Assembly (NCBI GenBank): GCA_940671915.1
Contig: CALNVZ010003426.1
Location: forward strand, 25,768,984 to 25,832,983
Source: Paracentrotus lividus
Taxonomy: Eukaryota; Echinodermata; Echinoidea; Camarodonta; Echinidae
DNA: 64,000 bases
Direction of reading: 5' to 3'
Shown here: piece by piece, positions 22,241-35,399 of the stretch
Layout: the number at the start of each line of letters is the position of its first letter
How positions within the stretch are numbered: position 1 is the stretch's first letter
Position numbers and translations under genes: made by a program
The notes under the pieces: generated by a model
The model's input: only the letters and a program-made list of their open reading frames with translations
Told to the model about the DNA's origin: nothing
Database searches by the model: none

Positions 22241-22494
22241 TCTGTCAATGTATTGTTTTGTCCTTTACTGACGCATATTTCTTCTTTGTTAATATGGTGA
22301 CGAACCACAACCCAAATGAAGCCCTATAGAGACAGCTGCGTGAGTCAATAAGTGTGTATCGAGAAAAGAAAGTAGGCCCACATATTTCAAAATGTGGTTT
22401 ATTAATTAGATGGGTTCTTCTTGTCATTGTCTTCAATTATCAGTCTTTGATGAATGCTTCTCTCTCTCTTGTAACTTTTTTTTTAATAATAATA

Positions 22495-22840
22495 ATAATA
22501 ATACCGGTTTCTTATAAAGCGCTTTACCTGTAAAGACCAAAGCGCTTACAGTATATTATTACCCCGGTCATTGGATTCATTTTTCGATCCCGCACTTTGC
22601 AGTGCACAATCTCCACTCCCTGGGGAGCATTCCAGCCGGTCGCCTGTTAGGCGCACACATGCTAAAGCAAACCACATAGCATTCGCAATCCTACCGGGTA
22701 CCCATTTTTATCACCTCGGTTGGGGTCAAGCATGTAGATAAAATGCCTTGCTCAAGGGACATAAGTGTCGGTGCGGGAGTCGAACCCACGGTCTTTGCAT
22801 TGACAGTCCAGTGGTGAGACCACTAGACCACAATCGTTCA
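22495..22840 (-). mobile_element. SINE with tRNA-like head, minus orientation
   Basis: The A box TGGTCTAGTGG (complement at 22821-22831) and B box GGGTTCGACTCCC (complement at 22775-22787) form the head. The body contains AAGGCATTTTATCTAC, also found in the 40-kb copy. The far end has the hairpin AAAGCGCTTTAC...AAAGCGCTT and a TAA microsatellite. Confidence 0.7.
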
Positions 22841-22849
22841 AAATATTTA

Positions 22850-25800
22850 TGACATTTAGAGTATTTGCTCACTCTTAAGCATTACAACTCCAAGCAGAAT
22901 GAAGAGCAAAAATAAATATATTTAATTTGGGTGGTAGAGCAAAAGTATACGACTGTAAAATATACAAAAATTAATAAGAGAACTACATGTTCAAGGCGTA
23001 AAGCTACGAGCAATATTCAATTAAGTTCAAACAAACCGTCACACAAAATGAAAAGTACGTATGGGGTCCAAAGTCGTAAAAATATTAAGCCAAATTAATT
23101 CTTATATTCAATATCACTGTCATATTTATTCTAATGTGAAACAAAATTTTCATGCATATGAATGAATTTTACTAATAAAATACAAATACATCAAAAGAAA
23201 CTGCGATATTGTTACCTTCAATCCGATGTAATTGGTTTTGTTCCGTCAATGCATTTAAATATTTTTGTAAAGTTTTATTGTCGATGTCCAAATAATAATT
23301 TATTTTGTTTTTCAAGATTTTATCCGACCAAATGGAAAAAAACAAGTATAACATTGTTCAACATATTTAAATTATTTTAATGCCATGAAATATTGTTTAT
23401 TCGTGGAATAGGCCTACACTTTTCGATTTAAGAATTCCCCACTATACTGGATTTTCATCTTAATTCCCGACTATAACTGATATCCATCCGATGATCTCTT
23501 TATCTAAGATTATCCCAAAGATGATGACTCGATCTTGTAGAATTCAATTCCTATTGTTATGATTACAAAGGGTCGACACGTGTCTTTATTTCCTAATAGA
23601 TACCCTCGTTAACATAGCTATAATCTGTATATATTGTTAGAAGCATCGTGAAGCAATTACGATGGAAGCCTCACTAAATACCATGCTGAGAGGTATTTGG
23701 CCCACCCTATCCAATAATCTGATTGACGAGACATGTTTCCCTTGAGTCATCAAAGCACAAATCAACGAATCTTTGATGTTTATTTTTCTAAAATTATATA
23801 TACCAAACTACATGATGCTTACATTAATAGAATTTTCTTGATGTCTATATTTAATAGAATATTATAATAACATTATTAAAAAATACTATTTTCGTCTAGT
23901 TTCTAACTGAGCAGTGAGCGTTTTGGAAATTTACGGATTCAGTGCTGATTAACCAACTTTTTGTCTGCGAAAATTCATGTTTTCCGTTGTCACCAGGGGC
24001 GAATGCTTGCTTGCTTTTTCTTTTTCTTTTTTTTTTTTCTTTTTTTTGTTTTTTTTGGGGGGGGGTTCTCCAAGAGCTAAGGATACTGAGTCGCAAACTA
24101 TTGCAAAGAATTTTTGAACATGTTAAAAAACTTGTTGGCGAATTAATTTCCACAAATTTTGCAAGCGTTCTCAAACAGTAAAAGGTTATAAGATAAGTCA
24201 CAAGTTCTTTTGATGATTTTTAAAACACTTTTACAAAGATTCGCTGAGCGTCTTAAATATCGACAATGAAAGAAATTAACTTTTCGAAAAGTGGAATACA
24301 CTTTTTTCAAGGGAAGGGTTGGATGGAAATCCACCCAAAAGACGAAGTGATTTCTATAGACCACTAAATTCGTCAGCACATTAAAAAAAAAAAAAAAAAA
24401 CGAGTAAATGCCAGTTATGCACTTTATCAAAATTCAATAGATATACAGTATATTAATTTGGATTCAAGAAAAAAAAAAACTTTAAAAAGCCTACAACTTT
24501 ACAGTACCAGGTATAATACCAAATAATAGCAGTTTATTTCTTTAAAAAATATATATATATACGATGTATCAAAAAGACATCTGGCTTAAAGTTTTGAGAA
24601 TTGTTCAAAACCATTAATAATTATAGGAACTCACCAAAAAGTAGATAATAAATGGTATGAAGAAATCAATCAATAGGCCTGATGAAGTTATCAACAAAGT
24701 TACGATCACTCTCACTCGACAACCAAGAACCTCTGAAATATTGTCTCTTCCTTCAACCTCGGTATAAATACAAAGTCAACGCTGAGCAGCTCTGAATTTA
24801 GCGATACTAATTACTCATCCTTGCTCATTAATATGAATGACATTGAACGGAGGACGAAATGACGAACTGTTTGTTCCTCCGGTTGATTGGGTGTTCTTCT
24901 TTTAATCGGGATGTTGATAGAAAAGAGGAAGTGATGCGTGTGCATCGATATAAAGACGAAGCACGCATCGCTGTCTGCGCCTCATCATCATGCTCATATA
25001 GAGAGAGAAACAGAAAAAGAGGGAGAGAGAGTGAGGGAGAGAGGGGCGGGTTGAGGCGGGGAGGTGCATGGATATGATGAAAACGGGTAGGCTCAATAAA
25101 GCATAATTACTATTATTATTATATAAATATTGGATTTTTTATTTTGAGAAATCGTGATCAATTAACGCAGAAATGCAGTAAACATTAAAATCAGCTATTC
25201 GATGGGGAATGGACTAATAATTTCCAGTTTTCAGTTTTTAATCGGTTTTCAGTTTAAAAAAGCACTAACATATTTATTGAAATTAAAAAGTTTGGTCAAT
25301 AATTGACAATACTTTTCCCAGCACCCTCTCAAGGAAACTGATTTTGAATGACTTGACATAAAATAAACAAAATAAAAATAATAAATAATAATATAAAAAA
25401 AAACCACACACCACACACAACAAAAGAAAAGAAAAGACGCAGAAGAAGGTCCAATTGATCCCTTTCTGGGGATATGGCGTATGGCGACCAGCAATTATCC
25501 TGGAAAGGTGTAACGCGAAATTTGTACTTCATTCAAAAAGTGTAGGTTATTGCATACAGCCCTAGAAATGAATATTAGACAAAACAACATGAAAGTCGTC
25601 CAATATTATTTCCATTTGTTTCTGTTTTGTTGATTTTTTTTTTACCAGAAATTATTTATTATGTAATTATGGGGGGGGGGGAGGTTGAAATGTCTCCAGA
25701 GCAGGAGCGTAAGTAGGAAAAAATGTGTGGCGCCGCCCTCAGATCAAGAGGTTAAGTTCCCCCCCCCCCACTTTTTCATTCCTTCTAATTAATAACAAAC

Positions 25801-27018
25801 TTCTACCATGTCAACCAAGGCAAAACTTTACATTTCATAATTATGTATATGTATAATGTATTAAAGGGAAATAGAACTGGGAAATATTTTTGATGGGGAA
25901 AGTTTGGGGCTTCAGCGAAGGTACACACCCTCACACCAGGAGGACTGCATAACCCCCCCCCACCGCCCCAGAGGAGCGGATGAAAACGAGATTATCGAAG
26001 AGTTCGTCGACTCTATCCGGAAGTGAATGTGTTCCGTACGGAGATCATGGGTGTGGATTCTTACACATTTATGTCTCAGGACGAAGGTCTTCAAAGTAAA
26101 GAGATAAAAATAGAAGTTGGGTTCTGTCTGTTCTCAATCATACATCTTATTAGAAAGGTATCATGACTCACTGCTCTAGCTGTATATCTCTATGGAAAAT
26201 GATATGTATTGTCTTATACTCATTTAAACCAATCTAATTTTAAATAGAAAAAAAAAACTTTAAATGTCCACTCAATCATGTTAATCATTTTTTTTTTTTT
26301 CAAACAAATTGTTACATTTTACCTGTGCTCTCTCAACCTCATAACAGTACATCTTGCTCATTTGCACAATACTTTGAAATAATTACCTTGGGTTTTTTTT
26401 ATAATCTTTATATCGTATCTCATTTCCAAATGTGTATTAATATTATAAAATATATATTACAGTGTATAAGCCGCACTTTGTTCCCGACAATTTGATGACG
26501 CAAAGTCTGGGGTGCGCATCATACACAAATACAAGGAGGTAGAAGTAGACCAGGTTATTAACATTTCAAATTGTATGCATACTTTTTCCTTGGCGACATA
26601 GTAACAAGGTATTCAAACAAGCTGTAATAACAGAATGAACTGCAATACATTGAATCTAGTTTGCATACAGTAGTTGTTGCTATGTCGGGCAAGCTGTTAT
26701 AGCTTATGCATGGAAAATGCTCTTAGATGACAGTAATTGTAATTAATCGTAATCATTTCTCCTTAAAATTAATCGTCTTGTTTTAGTTTTCTTCTTTATT
26801 TTTTCTCTTTTTAAATATATTTTTTTCTCACCGTTTTGGTATCTAAAAAACAGATTTTATAACCCTAAAATGCATTTTGTTTTTTTTTTTATTCTGCAAT
26901 TTTAGAAGAAATGGGGCCAAGTCATTTTTATTATTTTTATAACGTTATCATAATCGTTTTTAATCGTAATCGGAATCGGAAGCGTTTCGACTTTCAATTA
27001 TTTTTCTTTTGGTCATCT
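22850..27018. other. Gene-poor intergenic stretch
   Basis: No exon was recognised on either strand. It holds long A/T and G/C homopolymers (for example 24360-24378, 25671-25680, 25760-25769, 25951-25958), a GA-rich run at 25002-25050, and TAGGCCTA at 23409. The open frames here are short, lack motifs, or are low complexity. Confidence 0.5.
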
Positions 27019-27032
27019 CTTTATGCCTTCAA

Positions 27033-27187
27033 CAGTGGCGGATCCAGGAGGAGGCGCAGGGAACGCGCGCCCTCCCCCTATAATTTAAAAACCACTCATT
27101 GACCGTACATGTTAAAATCGGAAAATTTCGGCGGCGCCCCTTATCGGGCCTGGCGCCCACCATCCTGAAATCCTGGATCCGCCACTG
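27033..27187. mobile_element. CAGTGGCGGATCCAGGA MITE with 7-8 bp duplication
   Basis: The ends are CAGTGGCGGATCCAGGA and its reverse complement, and CCTTCAA is found on both sides. The terminal motif and duplication length suggest a hAT-type element. A broken relative (CAGTGGCGGATCACAG) lies near 57078. Confidence 0.78.
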
Positions 27188-27233
27188 CCTTCAATCTGTA
27201 TAATTTATTGATGTAACATACTACACTCACTTA

Positions 27234-28234
27234 GCACTGGTATTGCAACATAGTTAAATGCGTGCATTTTTTCATATTTTCAAGTCTTTTATATATTGTC
27301 ATATTTCATTCATGGCCAGAGGTTTTCCGAAAAATTTTGTATATTCTGAAAGAGGAGACTTGTCTTTTTTTTTATTCCAGGGATTAATAAATACTCAGAC
27401 AGGGGCACTTCTTTAAACAAATGGGCGACAAATGAACAAACACCCCTAAAAATGAAATTTTAAGAGGTGGAGATTATTAGTGAATAAAATTAATAAGGAG
27501 GAGTCATATTTCTCGGAAAAATGTTCACAAGATTTCATTATGTTTGTGGCAAATTAAAAATGACCAAAGAGGTAGCACTACAATGAAAAACAAAAGAAGG
27601 AACACCCGGAGAATATAAAATTATTTCTATCATTGCCAAGGAAAATTTTAGTCCCTTATTACAGAAACAGTTTAATGCAAGTTTATTCCACCGAGTGCCC
27701 AAATTACTTTTGAATTCTTGTAGTAAATATAATGTCGTTTACAATAGAAATAAAAGTTTTCACACTTCTATTATATTTTGCTGGATATTCATGACGCCTG
27801 ATTTTGCCACCCATCCTCCTTAGCAACGGTGTAACAGAATGTTGTCTTCTCCGGGTGTTCCCTCTTTTGTTTTTCATTGTAGTGCTACATCTTTGGTCAT
27901 TTTCAATTTGCCACAAACATAATGAAAACATGTGAACAGTTTTCGGAGAAATATAGCTCCTCCTTAATAATTTTATTCACTGATAATCCCCATCTCTTAA
28001 AATTTCATTTTTAGGGGCCTTTGTTAATCTGTCGCCCCTTTGTTTAGAAAAGTGCCCCTGTCTGAGTATTTACTGATCTCAGGAATGAAAAGGAACAAGT
28101 CTCCTCATTCAGAATATATGACAATTTTCAGAAAAAAACAGGCCATGAATGAAATATGACAATATATAAAAGACTTGTAAATATGAAAAATTGCACGCAT
28201 TTAGCTATGTTGCAATACCAGTGCTAAGTGAGTG
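27234..28234. mobile_element. TA-flanked 1-kb foldback element
   Basis: The left end CACTCACTTAGCACTGGTAT follows TA and the right end ATACCAGTGCTAAGTGAGTG precedes TA. The two arms, each about 400 bases (27234-27620 and 27840-28234), are complementary almost throughout. The centre is about 200 bases. It begins 46 bases after the MITE at 27033-27187. Confidence 0.87.
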
Positions 28235-28239
28235 TATAA

Positions 28240-30290
28240 AATTGAAACCTAATAAAATGCGTTTCTGGGATGAAATAATTAAATGATCTTTTATCTTTTT
28301 TTTTTTAAACAAAAATAAATTCGTAACTATTAAAAAAATCATTATGAATTAAAATAAATTTAGTGACTTGTCCTAATAGTTGAAAAGATGCGATGTTGAA
28401 ACAAATATCGGCATCTTTTGTGAACTTTTTCCGATTTAAAACAACAATGTTTAAATTTTTAAACGATATGTTTTTTTAAACAAAACATTACTTTAAACAA
28501 TTCTTTCTTTTTACAACTCGTTAAGGTACATTCAAGTTATTTAAAAATATAAAACAACTTTTTTTAAACAACACTTTTTTTTTACACATAACCTTTACAG
28601 TAATCTTTACTTTACAATAATGTTCCTAATTTTTATACTTTGATCTATAATTTATTTTATACGAAATGTTGATTCCTCTCTTTGCAATGTCAATATACGT
28701 GTTGTAATTTTTATTTATTATGTTACGTTTTTCTGAGTGATATGATTTTTTTTTTTTTTTTAATTCAAATGGAATTGTTTAGACTAGTGCTCAGCAAAAT
28801 AATGATGGTGTAATTCTTTTTTGTCTGTGTCGTTTGCTTTAATCATGGACGTATTACTTTGAATACGTCCATGCTTTAATACATGAGAAAGGTCTTTTTT
28901 TCAGGGTCAATATTTTTAATTATATATAATTCTGCCTTTCGCAGATGTGATTGTACTGTATAAAGTGTAAACGAATGTTATTGTGCGGCGATCAATTTAA
29001 TACATTTCAATTTGAAATTTTGAATTTTAATAGTTTTTGAAAAGTAATTGTCATATTTTGATTTCCTCTATTATGTATTTTGAAGAAAAAAAAATTGCAT
29101 TTTTAAAAATATAATTTTAAACACATTTATCTCACAATTCAGGCACTTACGTGTTTTGTGATTAAGTGATTCTTGTGTAAAATTCATTAAATGAATATAT
29201 CAATTGGATGGGTCACTGTGGTTAGATTTTCCTTATGAAATGTATGGAAGATACATCAATAAGTTTTGGGTGATATACACTTCATCTATGATCAAGATAA
29301 GTACATCGTCAAAATTATTATCAAAATAGGCCTTATATTTTCAATCTTCTCAATCAAAAGCAACATGATTATATTAATCTATGTATTAATTTCGTATTTC
29401 CCATGAATTATGTTGATATAGGCCTATATTTCTTTGTAAAGCACAAAAAATGTTATAAACATGAATAAGAACACGTTTAAATAATTAATTTGATTTAACA
29501 GATCAATGAAAAGAGAGAGAGAGAGAGAGAGAGAGAGATAATCACTTAATCATGAAATATTAATCCTGCGAAAATATAAAATATAAGTACACATGTACAG
29601 TAAATGCTTACAAATTAAGTTATGTAAGAAAATTATAAGATAGAAAAATTTAATAGAGAGTTCTTACAATTTAATTTTCAATAATTATTACAGATTGGGA
29701 AATTAAATTTTTTCGATTCATTTAAACCTATGATTTCTGCTTAAATCGTGATTATCTAATGCATAAAACATTATAATCACGCTCCGCTGATGAGCAATTA
29801 AGCTCATTTGTTGTTACGTGCAAGAAAAATCACTGCTACCATGGGAATTAACATGGGGATTCACCCAATTGACAAATAAAAAATCAGAGTGCAAACGACA
29901 ACCCCCATGAGTTTTGGCAACGATGGAAATCATTCACTTTTAGTCTGTCTCGATCCAGGAGAAGTAAACGCATAGCGCTTAAAAAGGAGTGATGATAGGC
30001 CTATATCGTGGGGGTGGGGTGTCTTTAGTTCCGGCAGGCCATTTACGTAAACCAAAAAGGAAGGAAATACTTAAATAAGACGTTGAATCCGTGTTGTATA
30101 TAATACCATCGAGAAAAAAAAAGAGAGAAAACTTCCATGAATGGCAGAACGTAAGCTTATTAGGCCTGTTATTGAATTGCTAAAATAAATCCGGAAACGA
30201 AGATTATAGATCTTACAAGACCCTTGAAATAAACCGGAATGATGATTTTATATTTTATTCCCAAATTAATTAGATGTAATTTCCTGTCTA
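28240..30290. other. AT-rich intergenic stretch
   Basis: No gene is recognised. There is a 12-base-arm hairpin CATGGACGTATT/AATACGTCCATG at 28844-28873, a GA microsatellite at 29512-29538, and TAGGCCTA at 29419 and 29996. Confidence 0.5.
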
Positions 30291-30310
30291 CATCTAGGAA
30301 ACTATATGCC

Positions 30311-30625
30311 CCCATCCGATGCAGGACTTTGTCAAGTGGTAATCATGGTAATGTTCTCTCTCAGCTCACTGCATGACAATCAGGCCTTAGGTTCGAATGT
30401 TAGTCACGCCTGAATAATGGTCGGTCCAAGAGGTAAATAGTCCTAAAACTTGATTGATGCTCGTCAGTCTGTAAATATACCTAATCGTCAGGGATGCATA
30501 TACAGGACAGGAGTTGGTCGAGTGGCAACGTATACCACCAAATCTTTGCATTCGCCTACAAACTGCATATGACGAAGATGATCGGACGCATGCAGGTTCG
30601 AACCTTAGTCACGTCATTCGGATCA
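30311..30625 (+). mobile_element. Two tRNA-like (SINE-type) heads
   Basis: Two A-box-like words, TTGTCAAGTGGTAA near 30330 and TTGGTCGAGTGGCAA near 30511, are each followed by AGGTTCGAA...TTAGTCACG (about 30390 and 30594). They look like two copies of one tRNA-derived head. Confidence 0.4.
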
Positions 30626-31020
30626 TGGGTGTCGATTGGAGGGGGGTGGGGCTGGAGGACACCTCCCCTAATGGCCTCCAGGTGGGGGACATCCCCCCAA
30701 TATTTTGTCGAATAGGAAGGAGAGGGGGCGACCGGGCCCCAAAATTTACAGAAGTGTTCCTAAAATCGGGTACTTTTGGCCGCTGGCCCTGCCTTCGGTA
30801 CAAAAAAGTAATGAAAAGAAAAAGAACTAATGGAGGCCAGAATAATGTTACACTTATCACGCCCCCCCCTTCCCCCTCTCCCCCGTTTATCGCTTGGCCG
30901 ACGTGACATAAAAAAAAAAGATGGCGTGTGCAAAATCTTGGATCCGCGCGTGACTCCCCCCCCCCCACCCCCCCCCAAATATTCCAGTTCGGATCGACGC
31001 TCATGAAGATTTGATGGTGA
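30626..31020. mobile_element. G/C-run-rich mobile-element debris
   Basis: Contains GGTGGGGGACATCCCCCCAA and long C-runs near 30866 and 30955. Open frames on both strands are low complexity. No ends can be defined. Confidence 0.3.
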
Positions 31021-32274
31021 CGTTAAAGGTCGGTACCATCTGGAAATAGCATCATACGTACAATAATCATATTTGACTGATAATGTCTGTCAAAACCCTA
31101 TTACCGCACCACCTAATTACTAACCAATAATCAATCAATCTAACATACCACACAACACAATGAGTGATTAAAAAACAGAGAGGAGAGAAAAAAAACAGTA
31201 GATAGGCCCACACGTTTTGCTAGTGTTATCCTCATCGAGAGATAAATACGTGATTTGGGGATTAATTATGATAACTTTATTGTTATACTAAAGGTATAAG
31301 CAGTCCCTTGGTGTTACCCCTCCCCGTATGAATAGGCTTAAATTACGTAATACTGAACCATTTTCTTCCGCGTCATTATGTGATTATAGCATAATGACGT
31401 AATTACAAACTTTCCCCAATTAGTGTTTCTTTGAATGAAGACAATCGAAAACTGTGGCGTTTACGCAAGCTTTCTTAAGAAGGAAAAAAAAAAAAAAAAA
31501 AAAAAGAAGAGATAATATTGATGGCAGGTCAAATAATGTACAACTCAGAGGGTCCAAAGAGTAAAACAAAAAGAGACGCATCCATACGTGTCTCAATTGA
31601 AACAATACACTTTGAAAATGGACCCCGAATTTTTCGGAAACTTTCATATACATTCTACTTTTTATATGGATATCTAAACATTTATTTCTTTCACATGATA
31701 GCCAAAATTCCGATTTAAAAAAAAAAAAAAAAATTAAATGCTTGAATGAGCACCACCAACCTTTGTAAATGACACTGAAAAGTGAAAAGTTATCCTGTTT
31801 GTCTGATTATGATTGATATGGGTTTAAGGAGTGAATGATTATAATGGCTTATTGATTAAATGTGCTTGAGTTATCATAGCTTTTAAATCACAATTTGGCA
31901 CAATTTGGTAATGGAAGTTCCTTGAGGTATTTTTTTATTGTTATTTGTCCATCCGTAGACATTTTTCACCATTCCAAACAAACTATGCAAACCCAAATGT
32001 AAAGTGAATTTATGTGCAACACAATTAATTACCAGGTCGTTTACAAAAATAGACAGTGCTTACAAAACTTGCGGATTTTTTTAATAGGCCTACATAATAT
32101 ATGATAGAATAATACAGTCATGAAATATCCCCTATAAAATTCGATGAAAATTTTGTAATTTAGTGCACTGAGGGGCTCATCTAAAAGTGTACCGTTTCTA
32201 TTGGAACACTGCTCGGTGTAGACAAAGACAGGAAGAGATATGAAGGACTGTACCGGCAGTAATGGATACATGGA

Positions 32275-32298
32275 GGCAGAAGAGAGAGAGAATGAGAG

Positions 32299-32361
<63 letters not shown>

Positions 32362-32525
32362 CAGAGAGAGAGAGAGAAGGGAGAGGAGAGAGAGAGAGGG
32401 GGGGGGGAAGAAAGAGAGCGAGAGAGATAAGAAGAAGAAGAAGAAGAAGGGGGCGAGAAAGAGAAAGGGCAAGTCAGAAAAGAGAGAGAATCAGACAAAA
32501 AAAAGTCAGAAAAAAAGGAAGAGAT
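32275..32525. repeat. Purine-rich GA tract
   Basis: About 250 bases of GAGA, GGGA and GAA. It yields Arg/Glu-rich plus-strand and Ser/Leu-rich minus-strand open frames with no biological support. Confidence 0.9.
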
Positions 32526-32680
32526 AATCAGAGATGGAGAGTGCGTGGGGAAGGGCTTGAACCCCTAGTCCAATGTGTCCTTACTTCCTGTAAGTTCTCT
32601 ACTGTTGAACCGTAGCCATAGTAACTTGGTCTGAAATGCAATCGATGACTTTTTTTTCGTGTCCTTTGTGAGCCCCTTAA

Positions 32681-33479
32681 CCCTATTCAGACTGGGGGGG
32701 GGGGTCAATTTGACCCCCCCCTGTACGAAATCCGCGACTGCCGCGCAACCGCTGCGAATCGCAACCCGGCGCTTTATGACTTTTTTCTTTCAAGTGTCTC
32801 GCAAATTTTGACACCAAGTTCGAAAAAATTGGACACTCCGTTGACGCGTTACGCAACATTATGTAATCGCATGTCAGGCCAAAATTGAACGAAAATCATC
32901 ATTTTGCATGCGTTTGTGTACAAAATACTGTTTTTTCTAAATTTCTTTTATAACACTGATAATTGTGCCTTCTGAGCCTTTTGATTGATTAAATATGTCT
33001 TTATATTGATCAAAATACATTTCTCAAACATTAAAAATTACAAAAACAAAGAAATACATAAGAAATCAAAACAATAGAATACATAAGAAATTCATAAAAC
33101 AATAGAATACAAAAGAATTAATTTGAAATTTCTGAATTTGTCAATTCAATACTGTTGTCTTTGCTACTCAGCAACTTTTAGAAAAAATTTGGGCTTCATA
33201 ACTATATTTATTAATGAAATATTAACGATTTCCATAAAAAAAAGCATCTAATTTGCGTACATGAGTATGCATAAATTAGCATAAATTAAATACGTGAATT
33301 GTTTTTCTTCAAAAAAACATACCAGCGACACCCTTTACATGTGCAGCGACGTTTGCGCAAAATTTCGCGGTGATCGGACCATCCGCGGCCGAGATCTCAG
33401 GGGGGGGGGGTCAAATNNNNNNNNNNNCCCCCCCCCCCCCAGTCAAAATCTCCTCTTGAAAAGGCCAGTCTCAATAGGG
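32681..33479. mobile_element. piggyBac-like TTAA-flanked element with assembly gap
   Basis: The ends are CCCTATTCAGACTGG and CCAGTCTCAATAGGG (14 of 15 bases inverted-complementary), each flanked by TTAA (32677-32680 and 33480-33483). Just inside the left end is a palindrome GGGGGTCAATTTGACCCCC. No transposase is present. Eleven N (33417-33427) interrupt the right side. Confidence 0.82.
33417..33427. other. Assembly gap (11 N)
   Basis: The gap lies between a G-run plus TCAAAT and a C-run, at the right end of the TTAA-flanked element. Confidence 1.
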
Positions 33480-33938
33480 TTAAGAGAGAGAAAAAGAAAA
33501 GAAAAACCAAAACAAAACAAAACAAAACAAAGCAAAACAAAATCGGTGTATCAAGTAATAGGTGAAGTCGTTCCCACGGACAAGTATAGCAATTCTGACA
33601 TTAGAATCAATCTCTGTGCGTCATAAGATATAAGAAGTCTTTAAAGTAGTAATCGGTAAAACAGAAATAGAAATAAGTATGGTTGTCATTGTTACCATGG
33701 AAACAAGGTAAGGCTTCACTATAAAGAACTTTTTGAAATTTCAGCTTATTTCTAATTTGGAGGTATATGGTTAAATTTTGATACCATTCTTTTATTTGAT
33801 TGTTTGTTTGTTTTTTGTTTTTTATTGTATACTAGTACTCTCCTCTCTCCCTTGTTCTATCCATCTCTATCTCTCTCTATTTCTTTCTGAACTGTCGCTA
33901 TCTCGGTCTCTTTTTTATACAACCCACCCTCTCTCTCG

Positions 33939-34050
33939 GGGTCAGGAGTTGGTGTTTACCGTCGACTCTCGATTCTCGTATAAAGTAGGGGGAACTAGGT
34001 TCAAATCTCCATCACGTCTTTTGGATGGCGACATTCCTTACTCAAGGTAA
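33939..34050 (+). mobile_element. tRNA-like SINE fragment
   Basis: GTCAGGAGTTGGTGT resembles a D-arm and AGGTTCAAATCTCC a B box, about 70 bases apart. It is degraded and has no clear tail. Confidence 0.3.
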
Positions 34051-34165
34051 ATGCGCAGGTCATAACACATTGTAATTGCCACGGGCAAACCACCTACGAA
34101 GTACAATTTTATGTCATAGAGAGGTGCACGTTGTACTTACGTGTTGTGACCACCGCATATGGAAT

Positions 34166-34335
34166 CATTTTGATGATCGATACAGAGCCGTCAAAGGACA
34201 AGCTGGATGGAAAATGTAAAGACATGGACAGATATGACAATGCAAGAACTGCTGTCGACTACAACTGACAGGAAGGCATGGAGGAAAAAATGTGCTTCTT
34301 CGGCTCTCAAATCCACCAACGACTCCGGAAGAGTC
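34166..34335 (+). pseudogene. C-terminal tail of a non-LTR reverse transcriptase
   Basis: The plus frame reads AGWMENVKTWTDMTMQELLS and then DRKAWRKKCASSA. It resembles the end of LINE-type polyproteins, where a W-D-N-I-x-W-T...L-x-x-x-x-x-D-R-x-x-W-R pattern is usual. Nothing upstream can be read as the polymerase core, so this is a 5'-truncated remnant. Confidence 0.5.
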
Positions 34336-34599
34336 AAGGGATTGAGGGAGTGTGACAGAGTCGTCGAAATCGAACCGACCCTCATGGTCGTTTTTCTCCC
34401 CCCCCCCTCTCTCTCTCTCTGTTTGTGCCTCTCCCTTATCATTTATGTGCATTCCTCATCTTTATTAATTATAAAACTACATTTCCATGCTACACATAAG
34501 GGAGAAATTATGATTACAAGCAAAAGAAAAACAAACAAAAACACAAATCAAATTATTTTTTTCATAATTTTTATCATTTTTATTTGACCTGACATTTCT

Positions 34600-35190
34600 T
34601 TCAACATCAGCCGGTGATTAAATTACTTAACAAATAAAACATGTATACAAATAATGTACATACATACTTTTGTCATGCCGAATGAATATTGAACAGACGA
34701 AGAAAAAAAAAATGGAGAAAAAATACAAAAAAGTCATGATGTTGATGAAGATGTGTTATTACGTGAATTAAACATCATCGTTATATCTTAGTCCACTTTA
34801 TACAATATATTCTCTCAGCATATTGTAAAGAATACAAGAAAAGAAAACAAGTAATCTTCTCTTAAACAAGTCAGCTCCGAAGACATTCCAGTAGCAAGCA
34901 TTTCAAACCCCTTTCTCTCAACTTTAAAAAAAACAAAAAAAAAACGTTTATATTTTACTTAAAAAAAGAAGGAGTAGATTCCCTGCAAGAAAGCAAAGCA
35001 TTTCCTTCAACCCCAACCTTGCATATCCAACTATTCTTCCATCCAAACTCTATCTCTCCGCACAGCCCTCAACAATTTCAGATGGTCTATTATGAAGTAA
35101 GTTCAACACTGCGATTCATTTTGTGATGCATGTCAATAATACTGAATAATCTTAGAAAATGTTCTAGAGCCTTATTTCTGTACCACTTTT
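34600..35190. other. AT-rich intergenic stretch
   Basis: No gene, RNA or repeat family is recognised. Confidence 0.4.
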
Positions 35191-35197
35191 CATTCTA

Positions 35198-35397
35198 TAG
35201 GTTTTCCCGGTCAATTTTAAACTCTTTGCAATCAAATTTGTTTATGTTCATTCAATTTAAAAGATACCTCGTGGAGCGGAGCTATCGGTCAATTGAATTA
35301 ACGTTTAGATTTTCAATCGGATCACATTTCGGACAAAAGTGCTTCTAAGAAATGTCAAATTGATCGGTGATAGTTTGAACTTGACCGGGAAAACCTA
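35198..35397. mobile_element. Foldback MITE with TAGGTTTTCCCGGTCAA ends
   Basis: The left end TAGGTTTTCCCGGTCAA is matched by the complementary right end TTGACCGGGAAAACCTA, both next to TA. Length is 200 bases. Confidence 0.8.
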
Positions 35398-35399
35398 TA

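Noticed and set aside
30514..31004. Overlapping open frames of about 130 codons on both strands
   Set aside because: Low-complexity G/C runs in mobile-element debris; no conserved motif.
32041..32615. Arg/Glu-rich and Ser/Leu-rich open frames
   Set aside because: They are products of the GA tract.
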